Part shown: in pieces, positions 1 through 10,324 of the stretch
How positions within the stretch are numbered: the stretch's first letter is position 1
Layout: every line of letters starts with the position of its first letter
From: Ectobius pallidus
Lineage: Eukaryota > Arthropoda > Insecta > Blattodea > Ectobiidae
Assembly (NCBI GenBank): GCA_964059195.1
Contig: CAXKWD010000001.1
Coordinates: forward strand, 120,027,751-120,091,750
DNA length: 64,000 nucleotides
Direction: 5' to 3'
The notes under the pieces: generated by a model
Database searches by the model: none
The model's input: only the letters and a program-made list of their open reading frames with translations
Told to the model about the DNA's origin: nothing
Program-made: the position numbers and the translations under genes

Positions 1-1
1 T

Positions 2-643
2 ATGCCAATGAATATTTCCCAAAAGCTTGACAGTCTAAGGGAAGATGGATTAGAAACAGAAGTAAACAATTTCATAAACTCTGCCCTGTGTCTGTACCAG
101 TCGTGTAAGGACTATTTAGATAAATGGACTGTTCAGTGTGATGAATTTGAGTGCTTTTATTGGTTGAACATGAAATATTTGAAAGAGAAAGACTGTACTT
201 TCAGTGATATTATTCCTTCTGTAAAGTACATTAATGAAAAACAGAAATGTATTGTTTTGGATGATGTGATATTGTTTGACGAATTTTGTGCTCTAAAAGA
301 ATTTGTTTTGAAGCAAGATGAAGCATTTTTCCTGGAATCAATAGATTTTCAATGGAGTAAGTTTTTTGAGCAGGCTGTGAATGTTAAGTGTTTTCAATCA
401 TTGCTGCATATATGTCAATTCTTTTTTTCAATAATTGCCCATAATGCCAATGTTGAAAGGGTATTTTCATTAATAAATGCCCAATGGTCAGAAGAAAGAA
501 ACAGACTATCAGTAGAATCAGTAAAGGGGATTGTAACAGTACAGTATAATTTGAAACATTTTACGTGCAAGGAATTTCATGCCTATTTGTTGAAATCCCC
601 AGAACTGCTGAAAGACATTTCCTCTTCACAGAAATATTGTTAA
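2..643 (+). pseudogene. hAT-superfamily transposase, C-terminal fragment
   Basis: This open frame of about 213 codons runs in from the left edge of the window, so its 5' part is not visible. Its C-terminal third carries the hAT dimerisation signature: NANVERVFSLINAQWSEERN followed by a leucine-rich stretch, matching the usual (S/A)NA.(V/S)ER.FS...I....RN pattern. The catalytic DDE core is only partly represented. The neighbour is a Penelope-like element fragment, so this is a repeat-rich stretch rather than a host gene. It could be a domesticated hAT gene, but the truncation and context favour a transposon remnant. Superfamily assignment is fairly secure; family is not. Confidence 0.6.
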
Positions 644-780
644 ATCCACTTGGTTATTGTATTTATTGGATTTTAATTTGATTGAAAAGGAATTTAACGT
701 GTTGTCAGGCTTTTTCTCAAAATGTCCTGCTTTTTTCCTTCAAATGTCCTGCTTTTGAAAATTTTCATCTGGTCACCCTA

Positions 781-1047
781 CTCCTGGTTTGTCCAATGTA
801 GACCTGATCACAATCTGCGCATTCTATTTGGTAGATACCTGATAGTTTAGTTTTTGGTGTACTATTCTTCAATGGGTGGTTGAGCAAGTTCCTAATGGTA
901 TAATTATTCTTTGGTGCCAATTTTATATTGTGGTTTTTAAACACTTTTTCAAATTTATTAAAGAATTTAGGGTGGTAAGTAAATTTTTTGTAATGTTGCT
1001 GTGTTTTTTCTAAAGTATCCAATGTACTAATTTCTCTGATCTTGTTT
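781..1047 (-). repeat. Inverted partial copy of the adjacent Penelope-like element
   Basis: These 267 bases are the reverse complement of 1529-1795, with paired positions summing to 2576 and few mismatches. They encode on the minus strand the stretch of the Penelope-like protein from the post-RT linker into the GIY-YIG motif. The copy abuts the plus-strand element at 1048, giving a fold-back 5' end. Rearranged 5' ends of this kind are common in Penelope-like elements. Confidence 0.8.
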
Positions 1048-2144
1048 CACCGATGTTGGCTGACCTATACATGAGTAACCTTGAACTAGAGGTCACCAGG
1101 GCATTCCCACATATTTTTAAAAACTGGTTCAGGTACGTCGATGATATTTTCGCTATCATCCCAAAAAGATTTGTAGAAGATGCATTAAAATTGTTAAATG
1201 CACAAGACCAATCGATAAAGTTTACCATTGAAATGGAAGAAGACGGATGTTTGCCTTTCCTAGATTTAAAAATCATGAGGAAGCATGGAAAACTGGAATT
1301 CGGAATTTACAGAAAAAATACACATGTGGACAACTACATTAAATGCAATAACAACAACCCAAAAGCTCACCAATTTGCTGTTTTTCATAGCCTAGTTCAT
1401 AGATTAATTAATATTCCAATGACAAAGACAGAGTATAATAAAGAATATAAACATATACTAGAAGTGGCAACGATTAATGGGTTTAAGACAAATTTCATAG
1501 ACAAAATGATTAGAAGACACACTAAGAAAAACAAGATCAGAGAAATTAGTACATTGGATACTTTAGAAAAAACACAGCAACATTACAAAAAATTTACTTA
1601 CCACCCTAAATTCTTTAATAAATTTGAAAAAGTGTTTACAAACCACAATATAAAATTGGCACCAAAGAATAATTATACCATTAGGAACTTGCTCAACCAC
1701 CCATTGAAGAATAGTACACCAAAAACTAAACTATCAGGTATCTACCAAATAGAATGCGCAGATTGTGATCAGGTCTACATTGGACAAACCAGGAGGAGTT
1801 TGGAAATAAGAATGAAGGAACACTTAAGAAACATAAAACTAATGCAGACCGAAAGATCAGCAGTTGCATACCATTGCTGGACAAAAAATCACAGTGTTAA
1901 AAAGGAGATCAAACTATTAAAACACGTTAAGAAACCATCCGAACTGAACGTATGGGAGAAAATATTCATCACTAAGAAAGAAGACAAGGTTATGAACTTT
2001 GAAATCCCACCTATAGACGACATAGTGCGACTTACAAAAACGGACGAGAGGGCAGCACAGAACAATGCATATATACAAACCAACATGGCAACCAGAATAA
2101 CAGTCGACCACCAGCCGATGATGGGAGCGAATAAATGCTCTTGA
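1048..2144 (+). pseudogene. Penelope-like element: C-terminal RT and GIY-YIG endonuclease
   Basis: A 5'-truncated retroelement. The frame starts inside the reverse transcriptase at SPMLADLYMSNLELE and includes the catalytic box FRYVDDIF. It continues through the conserved linker (LPFLDLKI; YRKNTHVDNYI) to a GIY-YIG endonuclease with GIYQIECADCDQVYIGQT and RSLEIRMKEH, then stops at 2142-2144. RT fingers and palm motifs 1-4 are missing, so it cannot be autonomous. The RT plus C-terminal GIY-YIG combination identifies Penelope-like elements. The reading frame is otherwise unbroken, suggesting fairly recent insertion. A related, more decayed copy lies at 28354-29077. The A/T-rich tail runs to about 2230, where the large palindrome begins. 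Confidence 0.85.
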
Positions 2145-2279
2145 AACTAGTCCTGTGTAATTAAAAGTGAAAGTAAGTGGAGAATAAAGTCGTTGTTATT
2201 TTGGGTTTTTATCAATAGTAATTAATTAATTGATGTTTAAATGCAGAGTTTAGCTCAGTAGTTTAGTATTGTACATCAC

Positions 2280-2410
2280 GTGGTTGGTGGCGCAGCGGTG
2301 GCGCGGCGGTGGCGCGCTAACCACTGTCCACTCCCGACCCACTGACCACTCCCCAGCCCGCTGACCACTGACTACTGACCACTGCCCTTTGGCCACCTGG
2401 GTGCTTGCGC
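2280..2410. repeat. GC-rich short tandem repeats at the outer end of the left arm
   Basis: Copies of GGTGGCGC are followed by imperfect CTGACCACT repeats, just inside the palindrome edge. The mirrored block is 16143-16273. Subterminal arrays of short repeats are typical of self-replicating linear elements and of foldback transposons; which applies here is inference. Confidence 0.55.
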
Positions 2411-2764
2411 CACCTGTGTAGAACAACGGCCTAAGTGTTCGGCTCGTTATTGGGGAATATATTTCGCTATTGGTAAATATTTGTGAGTTTGTAATAATGC
2501 GGCATGCATGTCTCGCCGTCTTAGCGGGGGTCCACATGTTGTCTGCAGCCTCGCGTGGCATCCAAGCGTCTGAAAATAACTTAGCTCCCCGCGCGGGAGG
2601 TCCCGCATGCACACATACAGTCTCGCGTGGCAGAGCCGCATCTATGCGTACCAGAATAACACAGTTCGCCGCGCGTGGGGTCCAAGCGTACACGTTGTGC
2701 TCTAGCGTGTGTCTCGATGCTGCCGTACATGTATAATTATTTGTGATCTTCTCTCTCTATATAT

Positions 2765-3427
2765 ATATATATAAAAGGCTTTGTCCTGACTGACTGAATG
2801 ACAGGAATCAACGTACAGCCTATGGAATTTTGTTAGTACCTTCGCTTCAGCTCACTAAGAAAAATTCTGATTCTAAATGCCAAAAATTAAATGTTTTTGA
2901 ACCCCTTTCTACATAGAATTATCGAAACAAATTGTTGCCTATGGGCTTGGATTACATGAAATGGATGTTTGACAAATTAGAGAAGGCGTCATATTATCTA
3001 CTGAACGCAGAGATCTGAAATTTTAAACATAGGTGGGCTGGAAATGCACCGCGAAGCCGGAATTTTAATTTTAGTTTTCGTTCGTGAGTTATGAGTGTAG
3101 AAACGTGCATTATTTGCGTTTTTCAAAACATCAGTTTTCACAATGTCAAATCAATTACAGTTGGCTTTGTCTATTTTTGGACATAAAACTATCGCGATCG
3201 CTTGAATGTTGTAAGCCCTAAATATGGTCAAACGTTGTTTTATTTGGTCGAATCTCACTGTACAGAGGTTTTCTGGGCCAAGAAACTCGAATCTGAGGTC
3301 GCTTCTACCAGACGATGCTATCTAATCGTGGTATGTAGTCCACGTGATTTAGGAGTTAATAAATAACTATTATGCTCTTAATTTTTGAAATAATTATCGC
3401 AGGCGAAGCCGCGGGCACATGCTAGTA
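2765..3427. repeat. Dispersed repeat with GCGGCTTCGC core, embedded in the left arm
   Basis: It begins near AAAGCCTTTTATATA on the complementary strand and ends at ACTAGCATGTGCCCGCGG. A longer homologous copy exists outside the palindrome at 39692-40540 with several extra short segments, so this is an independent genomic repeat that inserted into the element. Repeats with a very similar GCGGCTTCGCCCGCG core are, from memory, widespread in insect genomes. No coding frame is visible. Confidence 0.7.
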
Positions 3428-3604
3428 TTGTAATATTGCGAGCTTGCGTGTCTTAGCTGGAGTCCAGATGTTGTTTGCACACGTGCAGCCTCGCGTACGA
3501 AAATAACCCAGCTTACCGCAGCATGTGGCCCTGTTTGTATACCGTCACCGTACCTCTGCGTGGGTCCTGCATGCGCGTGGACGCAGTACCCTAGCGTGGG
3601 TCGA

Positions 3605-3640
3605 TATAAATACACATGCTGCAGACGATTTCGCTCATTC
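3605..3640 (+). promoter_or_regulatory. TATA box and initiator of the left polymerase gene
   Basis: TATAAATA lies at 3605-3612 and an insect-type initiator TCATTC at 3635-3640. The initiator A (3637) is 32 bp from the first T of the TATA box, which is the canonical spacing. The implied 5' leader is only 21 nt before the ATG at 3658. This supports 3658 as the start rather than the in-frame ATG at 3616, which lies upstream of the predicted transcription start. Confidence 0.7.
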
Positions 3641-3657
3641 AACGGATAGCAGCCGAC

Positions 3658-6600
3658 ATGGAAGGTACTACTACTGCATTCTTCAAGTGCTCCGAGTGCG
3701 ATGCCAAGTATAGGCATAAACGAGACCTGAACCGGCACGTGAGGCAGAGGCATACACAAAGTCAATTCTCCTGTGATTCGTGTGGGGCATCATACACACG
3801 TCGCGACGTATTGACCAGACATGTGCAGGAAGCACACTCTAACAACCAGTACGTTTGCTCTAAATGTGGAAAAAGTTTCACCTGTCAACGTTATCTAAAT
3901 CACCATTTGGAATCTACCCATAACCCATTTAACCCCAACGAAATGTACCGACAACGGGAGATGGCAAGGACTTCGGTAGTGACACCGACCGCCATACCAT
4001 CCATGATCCGGACAGCTTTGGGTGGCCAATCCATTGATTACTCGGTACGTGTTATATATATATTAATGTGTTATATATTATTGTGTCACGTCCGAGACAA
4101 CTCGTCTCATTATAAGTTTTTTGTTACAGCCTTTCGCCGTGCCAGATGCAAACACGCAACCCATTGCAGTATCATCTCAGCAAACTGCGGACGGCAGCCA
4201 AGGAGACGTGTCCCATCACATGTCAGATATTAACGTGCAGACACAAGGATCCGTTTCATCACGCGCGGTGACAGATGTCGGCAGACGTTATAATGTGGGG
4301 GGAGCTCTCACCGCTCACGGCAGCCAAGCAGTCTCGCAGTCAGTGACAGATGTCAACAGACATGGGGCCGCTACTCAGTCTGATGTGAGTAGCTTACTAC
4401 AATCACATGTTTTTTACGCTAATGTTTACATGGTTTTTCTATATGTTATGCTAATATATACATTGTATTAATTCTTACAGAATGATTTTCGCAAAGTGGA
4501 CTCAGCCTTCAGATCGAGAATCGCTACATATGCAGCAACCAATATCCCGCAAGCGGACCTGGAGAGCGGCCTAGCAGCCTACAAACCCAAGATGGAGGCA
4601 CTGGTGAGGGACTCTATCCAACAATTTAAGTCTGTAAAATTCAATCTTTTTGTGGAATGCGGTTTTGAGAACTTGCAAGGAAATTCCACTCTACGCAATT
4701 TCAAATCAAAAAACGAGGTAGCTGTTGTAACGACCAACCTATCAGAACTGTTAGATAAACAAATAGAGAAAATTCAACAGGAATATCAAGACGTAGCCTT
4801 ACGAGGGTCTGGGTTCATGTTCAAATCCATACATAAAATTGAATTACGCGTCAACCATTATAAACCTTTTGTGGGTAGGAAATTCATGCTCCTACCCGAA
4901 CGTTTTAGGCATTTAAAATCTCTAGTGAACATTGACAACCATGACGATTATTGTTTCAAGTACTGCATCTTGGCAAAATTTATAGAAACTGAAAAGTATT
5001 TGTGGACTTCTTATCTGGACAGCCCGGAATTGGAAGAGAAATACGACTGGAGCTGTGTAAAATTCCCCGTTTCATTACACGACATCGACAAGTTTTCAAA
5101 AATGAATAACATATCGATCAATGTGTTTGGTTTAGACGAGCGGGATGAAGTTGTACCAATCAAAATTGCTGATAAGGAGTTGGACGACCATAGAGACTTG
5201 CTCTATGTCTGCGATGAAGTAAATTCACATTATGTCTTAATTTCTGATTTCGACGCATTCATTAGGCCTTTTGTCACAGCTAACCATCTTCAAACCAAAG
5301 TATGCAAACGATGTTTCACGCACTTCCAGTCGTACGAAGGTGAGTCAGCCGACCAGAGACTTGAGGCTCATTTGGCTGTATGTAATTCGTTCTCACCCGT
5401 CAGGTGTGAATTTCCTAAACGTCTGGAAGTAAGTTTCACTAAGCATGAGTATTCGCAGAAGATTAGGTTCGTTATCTATGCGGATTTTGAGTGCTTATTG
5501 GAGCCTATTGCCGGATGTCAAAATGAGCATGCAAAATCCTGGACTCAAAATTATCAAAAACATACACCTTTCAGTTACGCCTACTTTATTAAGGACTTGG
5601 AAGGAGAATATTCGAATCTGCGGCTATACAGAGGACCCGAAGCAGGAGCCCATTTTATGAGTTCTCTTGTAAAAGACGTAAAGTCCATAGATGCCATATT
5701 AAATTCTGAAATAAAACCCATGATCCCTCTCACGGCAGAACAGAACAACCAGTATATAACCAGCACCATCTGTCATATCTGTAAACAAGGTAACTTTACC
5801 GAAGTGAACTTTAAAGTTAGGGACCACTGTCATGTCAGCGGGCGATTCAGAGGGGCCGCTCACAGGAATTGTAATCTAAATTACAGAAACCAGACATTCG
5901 TCCCTGTCGTGTTGCATAACCTCTCCAATTACGATGCTCATTTCATTGTGACAGAGTTAGGCTTTGACAAGAATAGGATCAATGTCATTTGCAACTCTCA
6001 AGAGAAATACATTACATTTTCTAAATTTATTCCCTCCTCTTATTTGACGCGGGGAGGTATGGAACTTAGATTTATCGACTCTTTCCGATTCATGGCAAGC
6101 AGCTTGGAGAAGTTAGCGGACAATCTACCCAAGCAGAAATTTATAGAAACCAGAAATTCGTTTGGTAACAAAACCGATTTGGTGTGTCGAAAGGGGGTCT
6201 TCCCCTACGACTATGTGTCGTCCTACGAAGTTCTTGATGAGACAAAATTACCGCCTAAAGAGGCGTTTTACAACAAGCTCAGCAATGCGGGTGTCTCAGA
6301 TCGAGACTACTCTCATGCTGTTAATGTCTGGAATTCATTTTCGGTCAAGTCTTTAGGGGAATATTCAGACCTATATTTAAAAACAGATGTATTGATTTTG
6401 ACCGACGTTTTCGAGAATTTTAGGCAAATGTGTCACGATACGTATGGGTTAGATTGTCTGTACTATTCGACTGCTCCTGGATTCGCTTATGCATCCATGT
6501 TAAAGTTCACAGAGGTAAAATTACAGCTATTGAACGATATGGACATGGTGCAGATGTTTGAACGTGGGATAAGAGGTGGTATTTGTCAGTGTGTAACGAG

Positions 6601-7912
6601 ACACGCTGTGGCAAATATCCCTTGTTCCGCCGACTACGACGCATCAAGGTCGAGCTCTCACCTTTACTACGTCGACGCCAATAACCTTTATGGTTACGCC
6701 ATGTCTCAAGCGTTGCCTACTGGTAATTTTCGCTGGCTCGATAAAGATGAGATAGCGTCCTTTGACGTCATGTCCGTACCGAGCAATTCTAAATTGGGAT
6801 ATGTCCTTGAGGTAGACATTGAGTATCCAGATCACCTCCACGACGCTCACACAGATCTACCATTTTGTTCAGAAATGAAGTGTCCTCCGGGTAGTAAATT
6901 CAAGAAACTTTTGACCACGCTTGAAACTAAACAAAATTACATTGTACACCATTCCGTACTTATACAAGCATTACAACACGGATTGAGGTTATCCAAGATC
7001 CATAGAATTATTGAATTTCAACAAAGCTGCTGGTTGAAACCTTACATTGACTTTAATACGGTCAAGCGTAGGGCTGCAGCCAACAACTTTGAAAAAGACT
7101 TTTTTAAACTGATGAACAACGCCGTTTTTGGCAAGACAATGGAAAATGTACGAAAGAGGATAAATTTCAGGCTTGTTTCAGATCAAAATTTAATGAGAAA
7201 GCTGGTGGCTAAGTCAAACTTTTTAGATAGAACCATCTATAACGAGAATTTGGTCGGCGTCCATCTTGCTAAAACTAGCTTGGTGTTTGACAAAGCAATC
7301 TATGTCGGTATGTCTATATTAGAAATATCCAAAGTCAGAATGTATGACTTTCATTACGACACCATGAAACATTTTTATAAAGACTGTTTGAAGTTATGTT
7401 ACATGGATACTGACAGTCTGGTCTATAAGATCGAAACGGATGACCTCTTCCGTGACATGATGCATTTCCGAGATGAGCTGGATACTAGCGTCTACCCACC
7501 CGAACACCCCTTGTATTCCCCTCAAAACAAGGCGGTGGTCGGTAAATTCAAGGATGAAGGTGCTGGTCATACTATAAGTGAATTTGTAGGCCTGCGAGCA
7601 AAGATGTACGCTATAAAATTTAATCATATGACCATAAAGAAATTGAAAGGCATTAGGAAAAATGTTATTGACAAAGATGTCAACTTTGAAGATTATGTTG
7701 GCTGTCTTCAGAGCGGACAATCAACATTCTCGGTAAATAGATCCATCAGATCGTTTAAACATAACGTGTTTTCGATTGCTATGAACAAAGTCACTTTATC
7801 TAGCAACGATGACAAGCGTTACATTTTACCCAACGGCGTAGATACTCTTGCTCACGGGCATTACAAAATCAGGGATGATGAGGGACCCCCAGCTAAAAGA
7901 TGTAAAGTGTAA
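3658..7912 (+). CDS. C2H2 zinc finger - type B DNA polymerase fusion (left copy, three exons)
   Basis: The exons are 3658-4044, 4130-4384 and 4481-7912. Both small introns (85 and 96 bp) are GT-AG and phase 0, so the three frames join into about 1,357 codons. Exon 1 holds three C2H2 fingers (about residues 9-90). Exon 2 is a Ser/Gln/Thr-rich linker with repeated VTDV motifs. Exon 3 carries the polymerase: exonuclease motifs YADFE (about 547), HNLSNYDAHFI and YLKTDVLIL; polymerase motif A DANNLYGYAM (about 946); motif B KLMNNAVFG (about 1090); and motif C YMDTDS (about 1188). Between ExoI and ExoII sits a zinc-binding insert, CHIC...DHCHVSGRFRG..HRNC (about 645-690), like recombination endonuclease VII. 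An upstream region with CF (372) and HYVLI (464) could be an OTU-like cysteine protease; that is inference. The motifs fit the protein-primed, organellar and viral PolB group. All polymerase residues appear intact. Expected role: replication of the element. Confidence 0.85.
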
Positions 7913-8160
7913 AAATGTATATTTGTTTATAGACTTTGCTTTATGAAGTATTATCTGTAATTTATATGATGTAAGAATCAATATTTATATTCTATATGAT
8001 GTATGAAGCAATAAATGTTACTCTGTTATCCCATGAATTTTTATTACATATGATGTATGATACTTTATTTGTAATACTTATGATGTGAGAAATGTAATAT
8101 ATATGATATGAAAAATATTATACTTTGTATGATTTGTGTTAAAATAAAATATTAAACAGA
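7913..8160 (+). promoter_or_regulatory. 3' UTR with polyadenylation signals (left copy)
   Basis: Directly after the stop codon comes an AT-rich region with repeats of TATATGATGTA at intervals of roughly 40-50 bp. AATAAA signals occur near 8010 and at 8143-8148. The mirrored region is 10393-10640. Confidence 0.5.
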
Positions 8161-8228
8161 CGCATTATCTTTAATGTTAACCCCGAGCTTAAAAATCCCA
8201 TTCCCTACACATATACCTCCTTCCTCCC

Positions 8229-8378
8229 TTTTTTCTAGGCAGAACTAGTCTAGACTGGTTTTTTCTAGACAGAACTAGTATGGATTGGATTTCTCTAGAC
8301 TGAACTAGTATGGACTGGTTTTTTCTAGGTAGATCTAGTCTGGACTGGTTTTTTCTAGTCAGAACTAGTCTGGACGTG
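8229..8378. repeat. Five 30-bp tandem repeats (left arm)
   Basis: There are five consecutive units of exactly 30 bp around TTTTTTCTAG..AGAACTAGT..GGACTGG, starting at 8229, 8259, 8289, 8319 and 8349, with a few substitutions between units. Each unit contains CTAG and ACTAGT palindromes. The mirrored array is 10175-10324. Confidence 0.85.
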
Positions 8379-8402
8379 GTCCACAACGGTAAGTATCCTT
8401 TT

Positions 8403-8484
8403 TAATCAAGAACAAGAAATAGATCAAGAACAAGAAATAGAACAAGAACAAGCAATAGGACAAGAACAAGAACAAGAACAGGAC
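8403..8484. repeat. CAAGAA hexamer-type array (left arm)
   Basis: A run of CAAGAA, AATAGA and GATCAAGAA variants, mirrored at 10069-10150. It produces spurious Phe/Leu-rich open frames on the complementary strand that should not be read as genes. Confidence 0.75.
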
Positions 8485-8739
8485 CATTCTAGTCATATCT
8501 GCTACAGGATTTGGAAGGAAGTGATACATTTTATAACGAGAAACTACAGAAAACAGATGGCTTAGGTTTGCAGACTCTAAAAACTCACTGGTTATCACTA
8601 AGAATATTCTATCTGACTAGGACCTATACGTATGGGAAATGAAAAACATGAACATTTGTATAACTTTTCTTTTTATTCTAGCCCTCATCTTATTTTCATG
8701 ACCCAAATTATAGTGTAAGACGCATTATATCACAACTCT

Positions 8740-8796
8740 GGTTAGGATAGGTTAGGCTAGGCTAGGTTAGTTTAGGTTATGCTAGGTTAGGTTAGC
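8740..8796. repeat. TTAGG-like degenerate array (left arm)
   Basis: Degenerate GGTTAG/GGCTAG repeats, mirrored as CTAACC at 9757-9813. The motif resembles the TTAGG telomere unit of many insects, but it is too irregular to be a telomeric tract. It could be a decayed capture of telomeric DNA or a protein-binding array. Confidence 0.6.
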
Positions 8797-8944
8797 AGGA
8801 TCTAATTTTAAGATTATTTCTACATTGCTGAAAAGGCTAAGTTCCTTGGCACATTTTGTTATTGCAGCATCAAAGACGAAAAGCAACTAACTATATTTTG
8901 ACATACATCAATTATTTATCAAGTTTTACTTTGGTAAAACTAGT

Positions 8945-9068
8945 GGACTCGGTCTCGCTCCATGTCTCGGTCTCGGTCCTATGCATTTACCATACATCAT
9001 CTCTTTATTGCTAAAACTCGTCAGACCTCACTGACAGCTGGTAGGTCTAGGTCTAGGTCTCGTTCTCG
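8945..9068. repeat. CTCGGT and GGTCTA short repeats (left arm)
   Basis: Two short arrays, CTCGGTCTCG (about 8948-8980) and GGTCTAGGTCTAGG (about 9042-9066), complete the series of repeats between the gene and the centre. Mirrored at 9485-9608. No coding frame is seen in 8160-9250. Confidence 0.55.
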
Positions 9069-9218
9069 CAAGACATCACCCTTTTGAAAGAATCTTATAC
9101 GATTTTTTCGATGTTATAATGGCGCGCCAAGGAGCAAAACTAATAGTTTTCCTCATGATGTTACGGGTGGGTTGTAAGTGGGACGCTCACTAAAAGTGAA
9201 TGTTAGTGAAAAATCTAT

Positions 9219-9338
9219 ATTGACCAGTCAAGATCGATATTGACCAGTCAATATGAGTCTGGGACTGGTCAATATCAGTCTGGGGCTGGTCAATATCGAT
9301 CTTGACTGGTCAATATCGATCTTGACTGGTCAATATAG
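9219..9338. repeat. Central tandem array with 52-bp unpaired spacer
   Basis: The palindrome centre is built from units of about 20-21 bp around the core TTGACCAGTCAATAT. They are read one way on the left and in the opposite orientation (ACTGGTCAATATCGATCT) on the right. The switch of orientation falls near 9265, inside the non-symmetrical spacer 9251-9302. If the element once had a hairpin end, this spacer would be the loop or fusion point. Confidence 0.75.
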
Positions 9339-10174
9339 ATTTTTCACTAACATTCACTTTTAGTGAGCGTCCCACTTACAACCCACCCGTAACATCATGA
9401 GGAAAACTATTAGTTTTGCTCCTTGTCGCGCCATTATAACATCGAAAAAATCGTATAAGATTCTTTCAAAAGGGTGATGTCTTGCGAGAACGAGACCTAG
9501 ACCTAGACCTACCAGCTGTCAGTGAGGTCTGACGAGTTTTAGCAATAAAGAGATGATGTATGGTAAATGCATAGGACCGAGACCGAGACATGGAGCGAGA
9601 CCGAGTCCACTAGTTTTACCAAAGTAAAACTTGATAAATAATTGATGTATGTCAAAATATAGTTAGTTGCTTTTCGTCTTTGATGCTGCAATAACAAAAT
9701 GTGCCAAGGAACTTAGCCTTTTCAGCAATGTAGAAATAATCTTAAAATTAGATCCTGCTAACCTAACCTAGCATAACCTAAACTAACCTAGCCTAGCCTA
9801 ACCTATCCTAACCAGAGTTGTGATATAATGCGTCTTACACTATAATTTGGGTCATGAAAATAAGATGAGGGCTAGAATAAAAAGAAAAGTTATACAAATG
9901 TTCATGTTTTTCATTTCCCATACGTATAGGTCCTAGTCAGATAGAATATTCTTAGTGATAACCAGTGAGTTTTTAGAGTCTGCAAACCTAAGCCATCTGT
10001 TTTCTGTAGTTTCTCGTTATAAAATGTATCACTTCCTTCCAAATCCTGTAGCAGATATGACTAGAATGGTCCTGTTCTTGTTCTTGTTCTTGTCCTATTG
10101 CTTGTTCTTGTTCTATTTCTTGTTCTTGATCTATTTCTTGTTCTTGATTAAAAAGGATACTTACCGTTGTGGAC

Positions 10175-10324
10175 CACGTCCAGACTAGTTCTGACTAGAA
10201 AAAACCAGTCCAGACTAGATCTACCTAGAAAAAACCAGTCCATACTAGTTCAGTCTAGAGAAATCCAATCCATACTAGTTCTGTCTAGAAAAAACCAGTC
10301 TAGACTAGTTCTGCCTAGAAAAAA
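10175..10324. repeat. Five 30-bp tandem repeats (right arm)
   Basis: This is the mirror of 8229-8378, with the same five 30-bp units on the opposite strand. Confidence 0.85.

Larger units (their letters stand above)
2252..9250 (+). repeat. Left arm of the giant palindrome
   Basis: From the outer edge inward the arm contains: GC-rich GGTGGCGC and CTGACCACT repeats (about 2280-2410); GC-rich upstream repeats (about 2470-2745); an embedded dispersed repeat (about 2765-3427); a promoter; the three-exon polymerase gene; then about 1.3 kb of tandem repeats leading to the centre. The block of GC-rich motifs resumes on the far side of the embedded repeat at 3428-3600, which shows that the dispersed repeat inserted into the arm. 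Confidence 0.85.

Noticed and set aside
4045..4233. Extension of the zinc finger frame past 4044
   Set aside because: The downstream residues are intron 1 and part of exon 2 read out of frame; the GT-AG splice gives a continuous fusion instead.
4496..4498. Start codon for a stand-alone polymerase
   Set aside because: The codon is GTG and lies 15 bases inside exon 3, directly after a good acceptor, so translation begins at 3658.
8365..8598. Phe/Leu-rich frame resembling a membrane protein, mirrored at 9955-10188
   Set aside because: The hydrophobic stretch is the complement of the CAAGAA repeat array. No start context or conserved residues support it.
8740..8796. True telomeric tract
   Set aside because: GGTTAG/GGCTAG units are irregular and short, and the tract is internal; only resemblance to TTAGG can be claimed.
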